Shown one piece after another: positions 1-9,227 of a stretch of DNA of 64,000 bases. Under the pieces are notes generated by a model, which saw nothing but the letters and a program-made list of their open reading frames with translations, ran no database searches and was not told the DNA's origin. Position 1 is the stretch's first letter; the number at the start of each line of letters is the position of its first letter. Origin of the DNA: Ruminococcus sp. (GTDB lineage Bacteria > Bacillota > Clostridia > Oscillospirales > Ruminococcaceae); contig JAAVHJ010000001.1 of the NCBI GenBank assembly GCA_014799805.1, positions 24,416 to 88,415 of the forward strand, given 5' to 3'. A program made the translations under genes and the position numbers.

Positions 1-1
1 T

Positions 2-1516
2 GGCAATATTGCAATTTTAACAATGCCAGATATAGATAAAAACTCTGCTATTTATAACAATGCCAAAAATGCAGTGTTAAAACAAGCAGATAATTTCTTG
101 AAAAAGTCTAATGATTCTGCCTATGGTGTTTCACAGACTGTTTATAACTGGGGCAGTAACATGACAATTGCAAATTCTGGTATTATTTTAGCATTAGCAT
201 ATCAATTAACTGGAGATGCAAGTTATTTAAACGCTTCTGAAGCACAAGTAAATTATCTATTCGGCACAAATCCAGTCGGCACAAGTTTCTTTACAGGTTA
301 TGGCACAGTTTCTCCAGAAAATCCGCATCATCGTCCTTCTATGGTAAAAAACAAAGCGATGAAAGGCATGTTAGTCGGTGGTGTGAATTCTCATTTGGAA
401 GACAGTGCAGCAAAAGCATATTGTAATGGTCTTGCGCCTGCATTATGCTATGTCGATAATGCAGAAAGCTATTCTACAAATGAAATTACAATTTATTGGA
501 ATTCCCCTTTGACTTATTTGCTGACGCTTACAAATAATAATAATTCTGAATCTGATTCTAATTTAAGTGGTGACGTCAATCTTGACGGCGTTGTTGATAT
601 CCTAGATGTTATTACAATTAATAAAAATATTTTGGGACAAAAAACTTTGTCCACACAAGCATTTAAAAACGCTGACGTGGATTCCGATGGAAAAGTTGAA
701 CCTACAGATTCTCTAAATATTATGAAATATATTGTAAAATTAATTGATAAATTGCCAATCACTTCAGAACAAACACCAACAGAACCAACTCCAGAGCCAA
801 CTCTAGAACAAATCCCAGAGCCAACAGAACCACAACAAACTAATGCAATTCAGGATTATGGTACAGCTATGAATGCCAATGCAACTGCGGTTGCTGATTT
901 CCGTAATGGTTCTTCTCCGTTGTTCTTTGCGTCTGATGGCTGGACAAATGGCAGTTGCTTTGATTGTGGCTGGTATGCAGATAATACAGCCATTGCAAAT
1001 GGCTATTTAAGCTTAACGATTGACGAAGACAAAACAGGAAAATATCATTACTCTGGTGCAGAATACAGAACAAATGATTTTTATAGCTATGGTTATTATG
1101 AAACGTCTATGCAGGCAATTAAAAATGATGGTGTTGTTTCTTCGTTCTTTACTTATACAGGACCATCTGATAATAACCCTTGGGATGAAATTGATATTGA
1201 AGTATTAGGCAAAGATACTACAAAAGTACAGTTTAATTATTACACAAATGGCGTTGGAAACCACGAATTTATGTATGATTTGGGCTTTGATGCTTCCGAA
1301 GGATTCCATACTTATGGATTTGATTGGCAACCAGATTCTATTACTTGGTATGTTGATGGCAAAGAAGCTTATAAAGCTACAACGGATATTCCATCTACTC
1401 CTGGTAAAATTATGATGAATGCTTGGAATGGTATTGGTGTTGATGAATGGCTGAATCCGTTTAATGGCAATACACCTTTAACTGCCCGTTATCAATGGGT
1501 AACATATAATAAATAA
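2..1516 (+). CDS. Cellulosomal GH9-dockerin-GH16 glycoside hydrolase (5' truncated by window edge)
   Basis: The frame is open to the first base of the window, so the N-terminus is missing; the first ATG at 23 is internal. Visible order: C-terminal part of a GH9 cellulase domain (about residues 1-170) with the HHRPS substrate-binding motif and a [10 protein letters not shown] segment whose Glu is the family's proton donor; a type I dockerin (about 180-245) with two Ca-binding/helix repeats ([13 protein letters not shown] and [13 protein letters not shown]); a Pro/Thr/Glu linker (about 250-275); then a GH16 lichenase/beta-glucanase domain with the EIDIE catalytic signature near residue 400. Family knowledge predicts hydrolysis of cellulose and mixed-linkage beta-glucan from a cell-surface cellulosome. 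Having the dockerin between two catalytic modules rather than at the C-terminus is uncommon. Domain calls are firm; exact substrates are inferred. Confidence 0.93.
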   Translation, partial: GNIAILTMPDIDKNSAIYNNAKNAVLKQADNFLKKSNDSAYGVSQTVYNWGSNMTIANSGIILALAYQLTGDASYLNASEAQVNYLFGTNPVGTSFFTGYGTVSPENPHHRPSMVKNKAMKGMLVGGVNSHLEDSAAKAYCNGLAPALCYVDNAESYSTNEITIYWNSPLTYLLTLTNNNNSESDSNLSGDVNLDGVVDILDVITINKNILGQKTLSTQAFKNADVDSDGKVEPTDSLNIMKYIVKLIDKLPITSEQTPTEPTPEPTLEQIPEPTEPQQTNAIQDYGTAMNANATAVADFRNGSSPLFFASDGWTNGSCFDCGWYADNTAIANGYLSLTIDEDKTGKYHYSGAEYRTNDFYSYGYYETSMQAIKNDGVVSSFFTYTGPSDNNPWDEIDIEVLGKDTTKVQFNYYTNGVGNHEFMYDLGFDASEGFHTYGFDWQPDSITWYVDGKEAYKATTDIPSTPGKIMMNAWNGIGVDEWLNPFNGNTPLTARYQWVTYNK

Positions 1517-1534
1517 TTTCATCTAGTTTTATTA

Positions 1535-1575
1535 AAAAAATCTGCTCTACAGATATTCTGTAAAGCAGATTTTTT
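1535..1575. terminator. Bidirectional intrinsic terminator
   Basis: A-run, then AATCTGCT...AGCAGATT arms with an inner TACAGA/TCTGTA pair, then a T-run. Placed between the convergent glycosidase gene (plus) and dockerin-repeat gene (minus), so it can serve both. A decayed copy of the same right half (TTCTGTAAAGTAGATTTTTT) sits at about 3030-3052 behind the upstream paralog, consistent with duplication of gene plus terminator. Confidence 0.85.
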
Positions 1576-1582
1576 AAGCAAA

Positions 1583-2962
1583 TTATAATACTTCAATTAA
1601 TCCAACAATGTATTTCATGATAATTAAAGAATCATTTGGTTCTACAATGCCATTTTTGTTAACATCTGCACTATTTGACTGGCTCTTTGTCAATTTCTTC
1701 TGTCCTAAAATAGATTTATTAATCATAATAACATCTATTACATCAACTTCACCATTTTCACTAATATCACCAAGTTTTACTTCTTCTTTTTCTTCTGAAT
1801 CTGATGATATTAGATTTCTCATCTCGAAAACTACAATATCATCAACATCTTGATTATATTTTTCTTGTTCCACAAACGCCTGCATTTGCTGATAAGCTTC
1901 CTCCGTTCTGCAAACAACTTTCACCTGTTCCAAACGTAAATTCGTATCACCACAAGCATATGCGGAAATATTATTTTCTTGGATATATCTATTTAACCCA
2001 CCTATGATTGAATCATACTTTTCCACATCAAAATCAGGCGGAAATTCAGTTACTGGCATGATATCGTCTGGATAAACTGGCTCAGACAGAATGCAAATAA
2101 TAATATCTTGTTCTTGATTAAATTTCTGCTCTTGCACCCATGCAAGCATAGTATCATAAGCTTTTTGTGACTCACAAACAACTTCAATCTGTGTTTCTGT
2201 GATATTTATATATGCTGTAATCTCATTTTTACAGATATAATTACCCAGCATATTTTCGATTTTTCTAATAGGGGTAAACTCAAGCACAGGATTTGGTTCT
2301 TCTGTAGGGTCTGTTGCCAGTTCTGCCCCTGGATCTATCACGGGTAGTTCCAGAACACAAATAACCATTTCACGATTTTGATTTAATTGCTTTTCTTCAA
2401 TCAAAGCAATCATATGATCATAAGTTCTCTGTGATTGACAAATAATTTTAACTTGTGTTTCTGTCAGTTTAACATTTGCTTCCAGTCCATGATTCAACAT
2501 ATAATTACTTAACGTAATTTCCATTTCATGCAAATCATCTACAGGTACTATTGGTTCTTCAAAAGTGGGCACTTTCCAAGTAATCACAACATGACTTGTA
2601 TCAATTTGTTTTTCCTGCAAAAAATTTTTAATCTGGTTTGCAATTTTTTCTGTTTCACAACCTACTGTCAAAGTAATTTCTTCCACTGGAATTGGCTTAT
2701 CTTCCAGAACGTCCCAAGTTACTATTTGCATTGATTCTACAGATAATGTTTCTTCTTTGATATAAGTTTCCAGAATATTTCTGATTTCTACAAGTTCCTG
2801 AACCCGTTTTTGAACAGAAGAAGCGTCTTCTGGATTTGCTAGAATTGTCTGGTCTGGTATGACATCAACTTGTACATAATCCGCAACACATAGCAAAACA
2901 AGATTTATCTGTGCACAACATAATATTGCCATTACTGTTGCAAATATTTTTTTCTTTGGCAT
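1583..2962 (-). CDS. Secreted dockerin protein with repeated unknown modules (copy 2)
   Basis: 459 aa. An N-terminal basic/hydrophobic signal peptide (about residues 1-27) is followed by four copies of a degenerate 65-100-residue module and a C-terminal type I dockerin (about 395-459; GDISENGEVDVIDV and ADVNKNGIVEPNDS repeats). Each module begins with a helix-like segment, then 'ETQVKIICQSQ', 'AYDHM.ALI' and a final 'NQ.REMVICVLE' strand; I do not recognise it as a named family. The start is fixed by an AGGAGG site 7-8 nt upstream. It follows its 560-aa paralog by 94 bp on the same strand, at the end of a likely operon led by an ECF sigma factor. The dockerin implies attachment to a cohesin scaffold outside the cell. 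No catalytic motif is visible; a binding or structural role is only inference. Confidence 0.85.
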   Translation of the reverse strand: MPKKKIFATVMAILCCAQINLVLLCVADYVQVDVIPDQTILANPEDASSVQKRVQELVEIRNILETYIKEETLSVESMQIVTWDVLEDKPIPVEEITLTVGCETEKIANQIKNFLQEKQIDTSHVVITWKVPTFEEPIVPVDDLHEMEITLSNYMLNHGLEANVKLTETQVKIICQSQRTYDHMIALIEEKQLNQNREMVICVLELPVIDPGAELATDPTEEPNPVLEFTPIRKIENMLGNYICKNEITAYINITETQIEVVCESQKAYDTMLAWVQEQKFNQEQDIIICILSEPVYPDDIMPVTEFPPDFDVEKYDSIIGGLNRYIQENNISAYACGDTNLRLEQVKVVCRTEEAYQQMQAFVEQEKYNQDVDDIVVFEMRNLISSDSEEKEEVKLGDISENGEVDVIDVIMINKSILGQKKLTKSQSNSADVNKNGIVEPNDSLIIMKYIVGLIEVL

Positions 2963-3056
2963 AAAAATACCTCCTATGAAAATTTAATTTGATTTATTTT
3001 AAAATCTGGATAACAGTAAATCCCGCTTATTCTGTAAAGTAGATTTTTTTAGTAAA

Positions 3057-4739
3057 TTATAATGTTTCAATTAATCCAACAATGTATTTCATAATAAGTA
3101 AAGAATCATTTGGTTCTACAATGCCATTTTTGTTAACATCTGCACTGTTTGACTGGCTTTTTGTCAATGCCTTTTGTCCTAAAATAGATTTATTAATCAT
3201 AATAACATCTATTACGTCAACTTCACCATTTTCACTAATATCACCAAGTTTTACTTTTTCTTCTTCTTCTTCTTCTTCTTTTTCTTCTGAATTTAATTCT
3301 GTTAAATTTCTCATCTCAAAGACTACAATATCATTGACATCTTGATTAAATTTTTCTTGTTCTACAAACGCCAGCATTTGCTGATAAGCTTCCTCTGTTC
3401 TGCAAACAACTTTTACCTGTTCCAAACGCAAATCTGTATCACCACAAGCATATGCAGAAATATTATTTTTTTTGATATATCTATTTAGCCCGCCTATGAC
3501 TGAATTATACTTCTCCACGTCAAAATCAGCTGGAAATTCAGTTTCTTGTATTAAACCATCTGTATTAATTGGCTCAGCAAGTGTACAAATGACAATATTC
3601 TGTTCTTCATTAAATTTTTGTTCTTTCACCCAAGCAGACATATGGTCATAAATTTCTTGTGATTCACAAGCAACTTCAATCTGTGTTCCTGTGTTATTTA
3701 TATGTGCTGCTATGACATTTTCCCGAATATAATTCCCCAGCATAATTTCAATTTTTTTAATAGGCGTAAGCTCAAGCACGGGATTTGTAGGCGGTTCTAC
3801 AGGGTCAGGGTCAGATGCTTGTATCCAACCATCTGTATTGATTGGGTCAGCAAGCGTACAAATCACAATAATCTGTTCTTCATTAAATTTTTGTTCTTTC
3901 ACCCAAGCAGACATATGATTATAAATTTCCTGTGATTCGCAAGCAACTTCAATCTGTGTTTCTGTGCTATTAATATGTGCTGCGATGACATTTTCCCGAA
4001 TATAATTCCCCAGCATAATTTCAATTTTTTTAATAGGCGTAAGTTCAAGCACAGGATTTTGTTCTGTCATTAATTCTTCTGTAGGGTCTGTTGCCAGTTG
4101 TGCTCCTGGATCTATTATGGGTAGTTCCAGAACACAAATAACCATCTCACGACTTTGATTTAATTGCTTTTCTTCAATCAAAGCAATCATATGATCATAA
4201 GCACTCTGTGATTGACAAATAATTTTAACTTGTGTTTCTGTCAGTTCAACAGTTGCTTCCAGTCCATGATTCAGCGTATAATTACTTAACATAATTTTCA
4301 TTTCATGCAAATCATCTACAGGCACAATTGGTTCTTCAAAAGTGGGTATTTTCCAGGTAATCATAACATGACTTGTATCAATTTGTTTTTCCTGCAGAAA
4401 ATTTTCAATCTGGTCTGCAATTTCTTCTGTTCCACAATCTACTATCAAAGTAATTTCTTCTGCGGGAATAGGCTTATCTTCCAGAATGTCCCAAGTTGCA
4501 ATCTGCATTGGTTCTACAGATAATGTTTCTTCTTTGATGTAAGTTTCCAGAACATTTCTGATTTCTACAAGTTCCTGAACCCGCTTCTGAACAGAAGAAG
4601 CATCTTCTGGATTTGCCAGAATTGTCTGGTCTGGTATTACATCGACTTGTACATAATCCGCAATGCATGGCAAAGCAAGATTTGTCTGTGCGCAACATAC
4701 TATTGCCATTACTGTTGCAAGTATTTTTTTCTTCAGCAT
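3057..4739 (-). CDS. Secreted dockerin protein with repeated unknown modules (copy 1)
   Basis: 560 aa, paralog of the neighbouring 459-aa protein, with near-identical signal peptide, first two modules and C-terminal dockerin (about 495-560). It has five modules, not four: the third and fourth (DNA about 3540-3790 and 3820-4070) are almost the same, sharing 'KKIEIMLGNYIRENVIAAHI', which marks a recent internal duplication. A Glu-rich run (encoded around 3257-3287 by GAA-type codons) precedes the dockerin. The upstream RBS region matches that of the paralog (AGGAGG then ATTTTTATG). It starts 36 bp after the anti-sigma-like gene, so it is probably cotranscribed. Exported, cohesin-bound location is supported by signal peptide and dockerin; molecular function unknown. 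Confidence 0.85.
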   Translation of the reverse strand: MLKKKILATVMAIVCCAQTNLALPCIADYVQVDVIPDQTILANPEDASSVQKRVQELVEIRNVLETYIKEETLSVEPMQIATWDILEDKPIPAEEITLIVDCGTEEIADQIENFLQEKQIDTSHVMITWKIPTFEEPIVPVDDLHEMKIMLSNYTLNHGLEATVELTETQVKIICQSQSAYDHMIALIEEKQLNQSREMVICVLELPIIDPGAQLATDPTEELMTEQNPVLELTPIKKIEIMLGNYIRENVIAAHINSTETQIEVACESQEIYNHMSAWVKEQKFNEEQIIVICTLADPINTDGWIQASDPDPVEPPTNPVLELTPIKKIEIMLGNYIRENVIAAHINNTGTQIEVACESQEIYDHMSAWVKEQKFNEEQNIVICTLAEPINTDGLIQETEFPADFDVEKYNSVIGGLNRYIKKNNISAYACGDTDLRLEQVKVVCRTEEAYQQMLAFVEQEKFNQDVNDIVVFEMRNLTELNSEEKEEEEEEEKVKLGDISENGEVDVIDVIMINKSILGQKALTKSQSNSADVNKNGIVEPNDSLLIMKYIVGLIETL

Positions 4740-4775
4740 AAAAATACCTCCTATAAAAATTTAATTTAATTTATC

Positions 4776-5852
4776 TTAAAGTCTGGCTAGCAATAAATCC
4801 TGCTGTTCAGACGTAAGATTTATATTAATATAAATAAAATATTCTTCCCTATCATCAAACTTTACAGCAATTGCATCTTGTGGAGAGATAGTTAAAATCT
4901 CATATGCATTAGCATAATAATTATCATAAATTTCATATCCATCATAACTAGTCAGCTCCACCTGTTGTAAATACCCAGCAATTTTTTCTGATAAAATTTC
5001 TAAATATGCTAACTTATATTGAAAAGTTTGTTCTTGGAATTCTAAAATACAAGTTTTATATTGCTCTGGGGTTGATAAATTCGTTTCAATCTCAGTGGGT
5101 TCCATAAATTCAGAATTTGTGGTATCAGGTTCTATAGGGTCTGGGGAGATTGTAGATACTGTTGTAGACTCTATAAATTCTGTGGATTCTATAAAATCTG
5201 TGGGAGGAATCACAATTTCAGATTCAGAAACTCTTGTTGTAGTACTAGTAACAGTAGAACTTTGGGTTGAAGTAATTGTTGTTGTTTTGTTTGTACCTGT
5301 ATTTACAATAGCCGTTGCTTCTGTTGGTGATACACTGGTTGTAATAATTTTACTTGTGCTGGAATTTGTTGGGTTAATAGCTGTAACAATTGTGGAAATT
5401 GGAAATTTTTCTTCTGTGTTAGTTTGCGTTTTTGATTGTCCTTGTGTTGTAATCGTTGTAATTACAGAAGTTTGAATTGTATTAGCATTATTATTTGTAG
5501 TACTAGTCATAATAAATTCTGTTGATTCTGTAAATGTTGTATTTATCATAGATTCTGTAGTATCTGTAATAGATACAGTCGTTTGTGAAGTTTGTTCTGG
5601 TTGTATTTCCGTTGCATATGTTTCAGAAATGATAGTATCTAAGCTTGTGTCTATTTTTGATTCTGACTGTGATGGTGTTTCTGGTAATATTTTCAATTCC
5701 TGCCAAACACCCAATCCTACCAGAACCGCAAAACAGAGACTTGCTCCCATAGGCATATAATGCTTAAACGCTATTTTACGCTGTTGTTTCTTGAATAAAT
5801 ATTCATCACGGCGTTTCAATACATCTTTTGCCATTTGTTCATAACTTTTCAT
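4776..5852 (-). CDS. Membrane anti-sigma-like protein with Ser/Thr stalk
   Basis: 358 aa. N-terminal cytoplasmic segment (about 1-30) rich in Arg/Lys, a single transmembrane helix (about 32-50), a very long Ser/Thr/Ile-rich low-complexity region (about 60-260) and a C-terminal folded region of about 95 residues containing many Tyr and acidic residues. It overlaps the ECF sigma gene by 14 nt, so translation is probably coupled, and this adjacency plus topology is the reason for calling it the cognate anti-sigma. The zinc anti-sigma HxxxCxxC motif is absent, so it would be a different class, loosely comparable in layout to RsgI-type cell-wall or polysaccharide sensors. The extracellular domain could sense substrate or cell-wall state. 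Alternative: a sigma-linked surface lipoprotein-like stalk of unknown role. Confidence 0.65.
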   Translation of the reverse strand: MKSYEQMAKDVLKRRDEYLFKKQQRKIAFKHYMPMGASLCFAVLVGLGVWQELKILPETPSQSESKIDTSLDTIISETYATEIQPEQTSQTTVSITDTTESMINTTFTESTEFIMTSTTNNNANTIQTSVITTITTQGQSKTQTNTEEKFPISTIVTAINPTNSSTSKIITTSVSPTEATAIVNTGTNKTTTITSTQSSTVTSTTTRVSESEIVIPPTDFIESTEFIESTTVSTISPDPIEPDTTNSEFMEPTEIETNLSTPEQYKTCILEFQEQTFQYKLAYLEILSEKIAGYLQQVELTSYDGYEIYDNYYANAYEILTISPQDAIAVKFDDREEYFIYININLTSEQQDLLLARL

Positions 5853-6393
5853 AGTGAAAGCCGTCCTTTTCTAGTTCTAATTTCAGTGATTTTCTGGCAT
5901 TATATAAAAGATTTTCTATTTGCCGTTTGGTTTTACGCATAATTTTCGCTGTTTCCACATTGCTAAAATCTTCAAAATAAGATAAATATAACACTTGTTG
6001 ATATTCTGATTTTAACTTACGAATGGCTTGATGTAATAAAATTTTCTGTTCTTCTTTCAAGAAATTTCGTTCAATATCTAATGCATCGGGCATTTGCGAA
6101 CAAGATTCTAATGAAATTTTAGTAACATGCCTTGTTTGGCGAATATAATTTAATGTCAAATTACGCCCGATGGCATAGAGCCAAGTTTTAAATGAGCTTT
6201 TCCCATGAAATTTTGGCTTTTTAATGGCAAGTTTTACAAAAACTTCTTCTGTACATTCTTCTGCAGCATGTATATCCTGCACAAAACTATTGATATATAG
6301 CATTAAACCATCTCTATAATCTTTTACAAGTTCAAACATTCCATTGTCATCACCTTCAAGGAAACGGCGGTAGCTACTTGCACCGTTATCCAT
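5839..6393 (-). CDS. ECF-family RNA polymerase sigma factor
   Basis: 184 aa, the normal length for an extracytoplasmic-function sigma factor. Region 2 lies at about residues 10-80 (AEECTEEVFVKL, then FKTWLYAIGRNLTLNYIR) and region 4 at about 120-175 (YQQVLYLSYFEDFSNVETA followed by an HTH with KRQIENLLYNARKSLK). It directs RNA polymerase to a small regulon. It is the first gene of a minus-strand run with the anti-sigma-like gene and two dockerin proteins, which suggests it controls cellulosome or surface components, including its own operon. Upstream lie five 75-bp repeats that could hold its promoter or regulator sites. Confidence 0.9.
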   Translation of the reverse strand: MDNGASSYRRFLEGDDNGMFELVKDYRDGLMLYINSFVQDIHAAEECTEEVFVKLAIKKPKFHGKSSFKTWLYAIGRNLTLNYIRQTRHVTKISLESCSQMPDALDIERNFLKEEQKILLHQAIRKLKSEYQQVLYLSYFEDFSNVETAKIMRKTKRQIENLLYNARKSLKLELEKDGFHYEKL

Positions 6394-6425
6394 GTATCAT
6401 ATAGCTCCTTTCTGGAAAGTTTCTG

Positions 6426-6790
6426 GTTCTCTACTAGTTAGACACCTCCAAATAGCAAAAACTCTAAATTAATTTTAACATAATTTTTAGAAATTTTTTT
6501 GTTCTTTACTAATTAGACACTTCCAAACAATAAAAACTCTAAATTAATTTTAACATAATTTTTAGAAATTTTTTTGTTCTTTACTAATTAGACACTTCCA
6601 AACAATAAAAACTCTAAATCAATTTTAAAATAATTTTTAGAAAATTTTTTGTTCTTTACTAATTAGACACTTCCAAACAATAAAAACTCTAAATCAATTT
6701 TAAAATAGTTTTTAGAAAATTTTTTGTTCTCTATTAGTTAGACACTTTCAAATAGCAAAAACTCTAAATCAATTTTAATATAATTTTAAT
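6426..6790. repeat. Five 75-bp tandem repeats upstream of ECF sigma operon
   Basis: Units begin with GTTCT at 6426, 6501, 6576, 6651 and 6726, an exact 75-bp period. Inner copies carry TACTAATTAGACACTTCCAA and ACTCTAAAT(T/C)AATTTTAA; the two outer copies share variants (CTAGTTAG, AATAGCAAAA). The last copy decays after about 6785. No spacer-like unique sequence, so not a CRISPR. The array fills the gap between the sigma gene start (6393) and the end of the DUF2079 gene (6869). Confidence 0.9.
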
Positions 6791-6868
6791 TTTTTGAAAA
6801 TTAAAAATCAGGCAGAAAATTATAGCATCATTTTCTACCTGATAATTAAATTTTTATAAGCTAATTTT

Positions 6869-8788
6869 TTAATTTTCTGAAAATTGATAATCAGGGCTAA
6901 CATAAATTATAATATGATTTTCTGCCTGATTAAAAATTTCATAACCTGCCTGTTCTAAATAAGAAATCGTCAAACTTGCATTTTCATCTTTGTAATTTAA
7001 TGCATAAAAATCATAGCGTTGTATATTTAATAAACCTGTAATATTATTTTCTGAATCTCTTGTAAAATCATTTTTATCAAATAAATAGATTTCATCACGA
7101 TTGGCAATATGTGGCACAATCCATGTAGCCGCAGCAACAGAAGCGTTTTCTGGAATCGTTGCAAGACATTCTTCTAAATTTTGATAATATTCTGGTTTTT
7201 CCTGATATCTTTCATAAAAATTAATTTTACCAGAAACAAGTGAAAATGCCGTGATAATACAAGCTGTTGCGGAAACTGTCACAAGAATATTGCGTTTATG
7301 AGCAAGCATATCTTTGCAATTTAATAAAAGCATATAAATTAAAAAACAACCTGTCCCAAAAATATATTGATAACCAATTTCACTTGCATAATGATAGCCA
7401 GAACCAACTACTAAATTCATAATCACATAAGGAATGATTAACCAAAATCTATAAATTTTTTTCGTCATGAACGGCAAAAATAACAAACATGCTAACGTCT
7501 GCATAAAAAATTTCGATGAATTTTCCTGTATTAATAAACTGAAAAAATAGCTTGGATTTGATAAAATATTTTTAATAATTCCAGCAAAACCACTATCAGA
7601 ATTTATTGTCAGATTGCCAAATCTGGTAGAAGCCATCATTTTTCCATCACCGTATTTTGTCAGCCAGCTGGTAATCAAATAAAAATAAATACCAGATAAA
7701 ATACTGATGATAATACCGTGAAATCTTTTTCTGGATTTTTCTTCAAAAAAGAAATACATTGCTAGACACATGACATATAACGGAGCGTCTTCTTTTACAA
7801 GGCAAACGAGTCCTGCCATGATATAAAATAAAATATATTTTCTGGAATCCATTGCATAAATTAACCAAAATAGCAAAGTCGGTAAAAATGCATTTTCATG
7901 AAAATCATAAAAACAGGGTGCTAATAATCCACTATAAAAAATATAAATCATACATACTGCAATTAAGCCAAAGCCTTTATAATTATGCTTTTTTGCAATG
8001 AGATATAACGGGATAATTCCTCCCATAGCTAAAATTGTTTGTGCAATTAATAACGTTTCTGGTTTTGGGAATAATTTATAAATTGGTGCAAGTAAATAAT
8101 AAATATAAGACGCATGAATATAAAAATGAGATAAAAAATCATCACGTTCACAAGTAGTCACGGCTGTGAAATGATTCGCCAATGAATGAAACATCTGGAC
8201 AAAAATCCCCATGTCATAACAGTTCGTCCAAAATATTTTATAATGCATGACGCTAGTAATTGCTAAAAATATTGTCATGCCTATGGCAATCAGAAAAATA
8301 ACAATTCCTGCACTAAAATTTGATAATTTTTCAAAACTAGTTTGCCGTATTCGTCCAATTGCATAGCTCATAAAAACAATTGCAATTGCCATAACACCCA
8401 TACAGAGATAAAAATTATCATTCTTCCACATGAGACAACACGAGAAAAAAATAACCCCTGTTGCTAATACAATTTCATCTAAATATTTAAAAATTGCAAA
8501 ATCATCATATTGTTTTTTCACACTGCCAAAATAAATCATTGTTGCAACGAAAGCGCCAAAAATTACCCAGAAAATTTTTCCACCAAAAGAAAATTGTTCT
8601 ACAAAATCTTTCCATTTGGAAATAATATCCAGATTTTGTTTTCTGGCAGATAAAATTTCCATTCCAGAAACCCAAAAATAAAACCCTACTAATCGGCAAA
8701 ACAATTTGTCAGGAATTCCGCAGGTTTTTAAGAAATTTTCTGCTTTTGTTTTTTTTGTTTTCAAGAATTGCTTTATTAAAATATCCAT
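6869..8788 (-). CDS. DUF2079 polytopic membrane protein
   Basis: About 639 aa from the preferred start. Roughly a dozen hydrophobic helices, with the conserved DUF2079 core 'FHENAFLP' and nearby 'YDMGIFVQM' and 'VKEDAPLY' motifs, then a C-terminal soluble tail with 'ENASVAAATWIVPHIANRD'. The family resembles GT-C type membrane glycosyltransferases, but its reaction is not established. An upstream in-frame ATG at 8821 would add 11 residues; I prefer 8788 because AGAAAGG lies 11 nt before it. The segment holding this RBS and the first codons is tandemly duplicated (see 8751-8863); the outer copy runs into a stop after six codons. The gene stands alone on its strand between the sigma operon and an AraC gene. 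Confidence 0.82.
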   Translation of the reverse strand: MDILIKQFLKTKKTKAENFLKTCGIPDKLFCRLVGFYFWVSGMEILSARKQNLDIISKWKDFVEQFSFGGKIFWVIFGAFVATMIYFGSVKKQYDDFAIFKYLDEIVLATGVIFFSCCLMWKNDNFYLCMGVMAIAIVFMSYAIGRIRQTSFEKLSNFSAGIVIFLIAIGMTIFLAITSVMHYKIFWTNCYDMGIFVQMFHSLANHFTAVTTCERDDFLSHFYIHASYIYYLLAPIYKLFPKPETLLIAQTILAMGGIIPLYLIAKKHNYKGFGLIAVCMIYIFYSGLLAPCFYDFHENAFLPTLLFWLIYAMDSRKYILFYIMAGLVCLVKEDAPLYVMCLAMYFFFEEKSRKRFHGIIISILSGIYFYLITSWLTKYGDGKMMASTRFGNLTINSDSGFAGIIKNILSNPSYFFSLLIQENSSKFFMQTLACLLFLPFMTKKIYRFWLIIPYVIMNLVVGSGYHYASEIGYQYIFGTGCFLIYMLLLNCKDMLAHKRNILVTVSATACIITAFSLVSGKINFYERYQEKPEYYQNLEECLATIPENASVAAATWIVPHIANRDEIYLFDKNDFTRDSENNITGLLNIQRYDFYALNYKDENASLTISYLEQAGYEIFNQAENHIIIYVSPDYQFSEN

Positions 8789-8863
8789 AATTAACCACAC
8801 CTTTCTCTTTTTTGTTTTCAAAATCTACTTTATTAAAACATTCATAAGCAACCACTTCTTTCT
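8751..8863. repeat. Tandem 57-bp duplication of RBS and start region
   Basis: 8751-8806 and 8808-8863 are 56-nt copies (both run from TTTTTTGTTTTCAA to CTTTCT on the plus strand). Read on the minus strand, each contains an RBS, an ATG and the first codons of the DUF2079 gene; the outer copy encodes MNVLIK and then a TAG stop, making a remnant leader peptide ahead of the true start. Confidence 0.8.
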
Positions 8864-9111
8864 AATTTAATCATGATGAAACAACAAAATAACAGAAAAA
8901 ATCTAAGCAAAATTTTATTCTTATTTTTCGATAGACACTATTATCATACCAAATTTTTATTAAAATGTCAATCAATTTTGGAAAAATTTTTATTATACGA
9001 TTATTTTAAAAAACAGTAGACAAAAGACAAATATTATGATACAATAAAATAAAAAACACAAACAAGAAATAAGCTATACAAAATATATTTGTAATATGTT
9101 TTGCATAAATC

Positions 9112-9140
9112 TTGACAAGTATTTAATTTCATGCTATAAT
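9112..9140 (+). promoter_or_regulatory. Sigma-A promoter for AraC operon
   Basis: TTGACA at 9112-9117, 17-nt spacer, TATAAT at 9135-9140: a perfect consensus pair 88 nt before the AraC start. The stretch 8864-9111 upstream is AT-rich and I see no gene in it. Confidence 0.88.
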
Positions 9141-9161
9141 AAATGCAGTATGAAAATTTGC

Positions 9162-9190
9162 CCTCCTGAAAAAATGGAGGTTTCATTTTT
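9162..9190 (+). terminator. Leader hairpin, possible attenuator of AraC gene
   Basis: CCTCC/GGAGG 5-bp stem with a 9-nt loop, then TTTCATTTTT, in the 5' leader between the promoter and the AraC RBS. Short stem, so weak as a terminator; it also carries an anti-SD and SD-like sequence. Confidence 0.45.
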
Positions 9191-9227
9191 GTCATAAAAA
9201 ATTATTTTAGAAAGTGAGATACACAGC

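Noticed and set aside
5095..5475. 126-codon Val-rich open frame on plus strand
   Set aside because: Antisense of the Ser/Thr-repeat stalk; low-complexity artefact.
6426..6790. CRISPR-like regular repeats
   Set aside because: Repeats are contiguous, with no unique spacers and no cas genes nearby.
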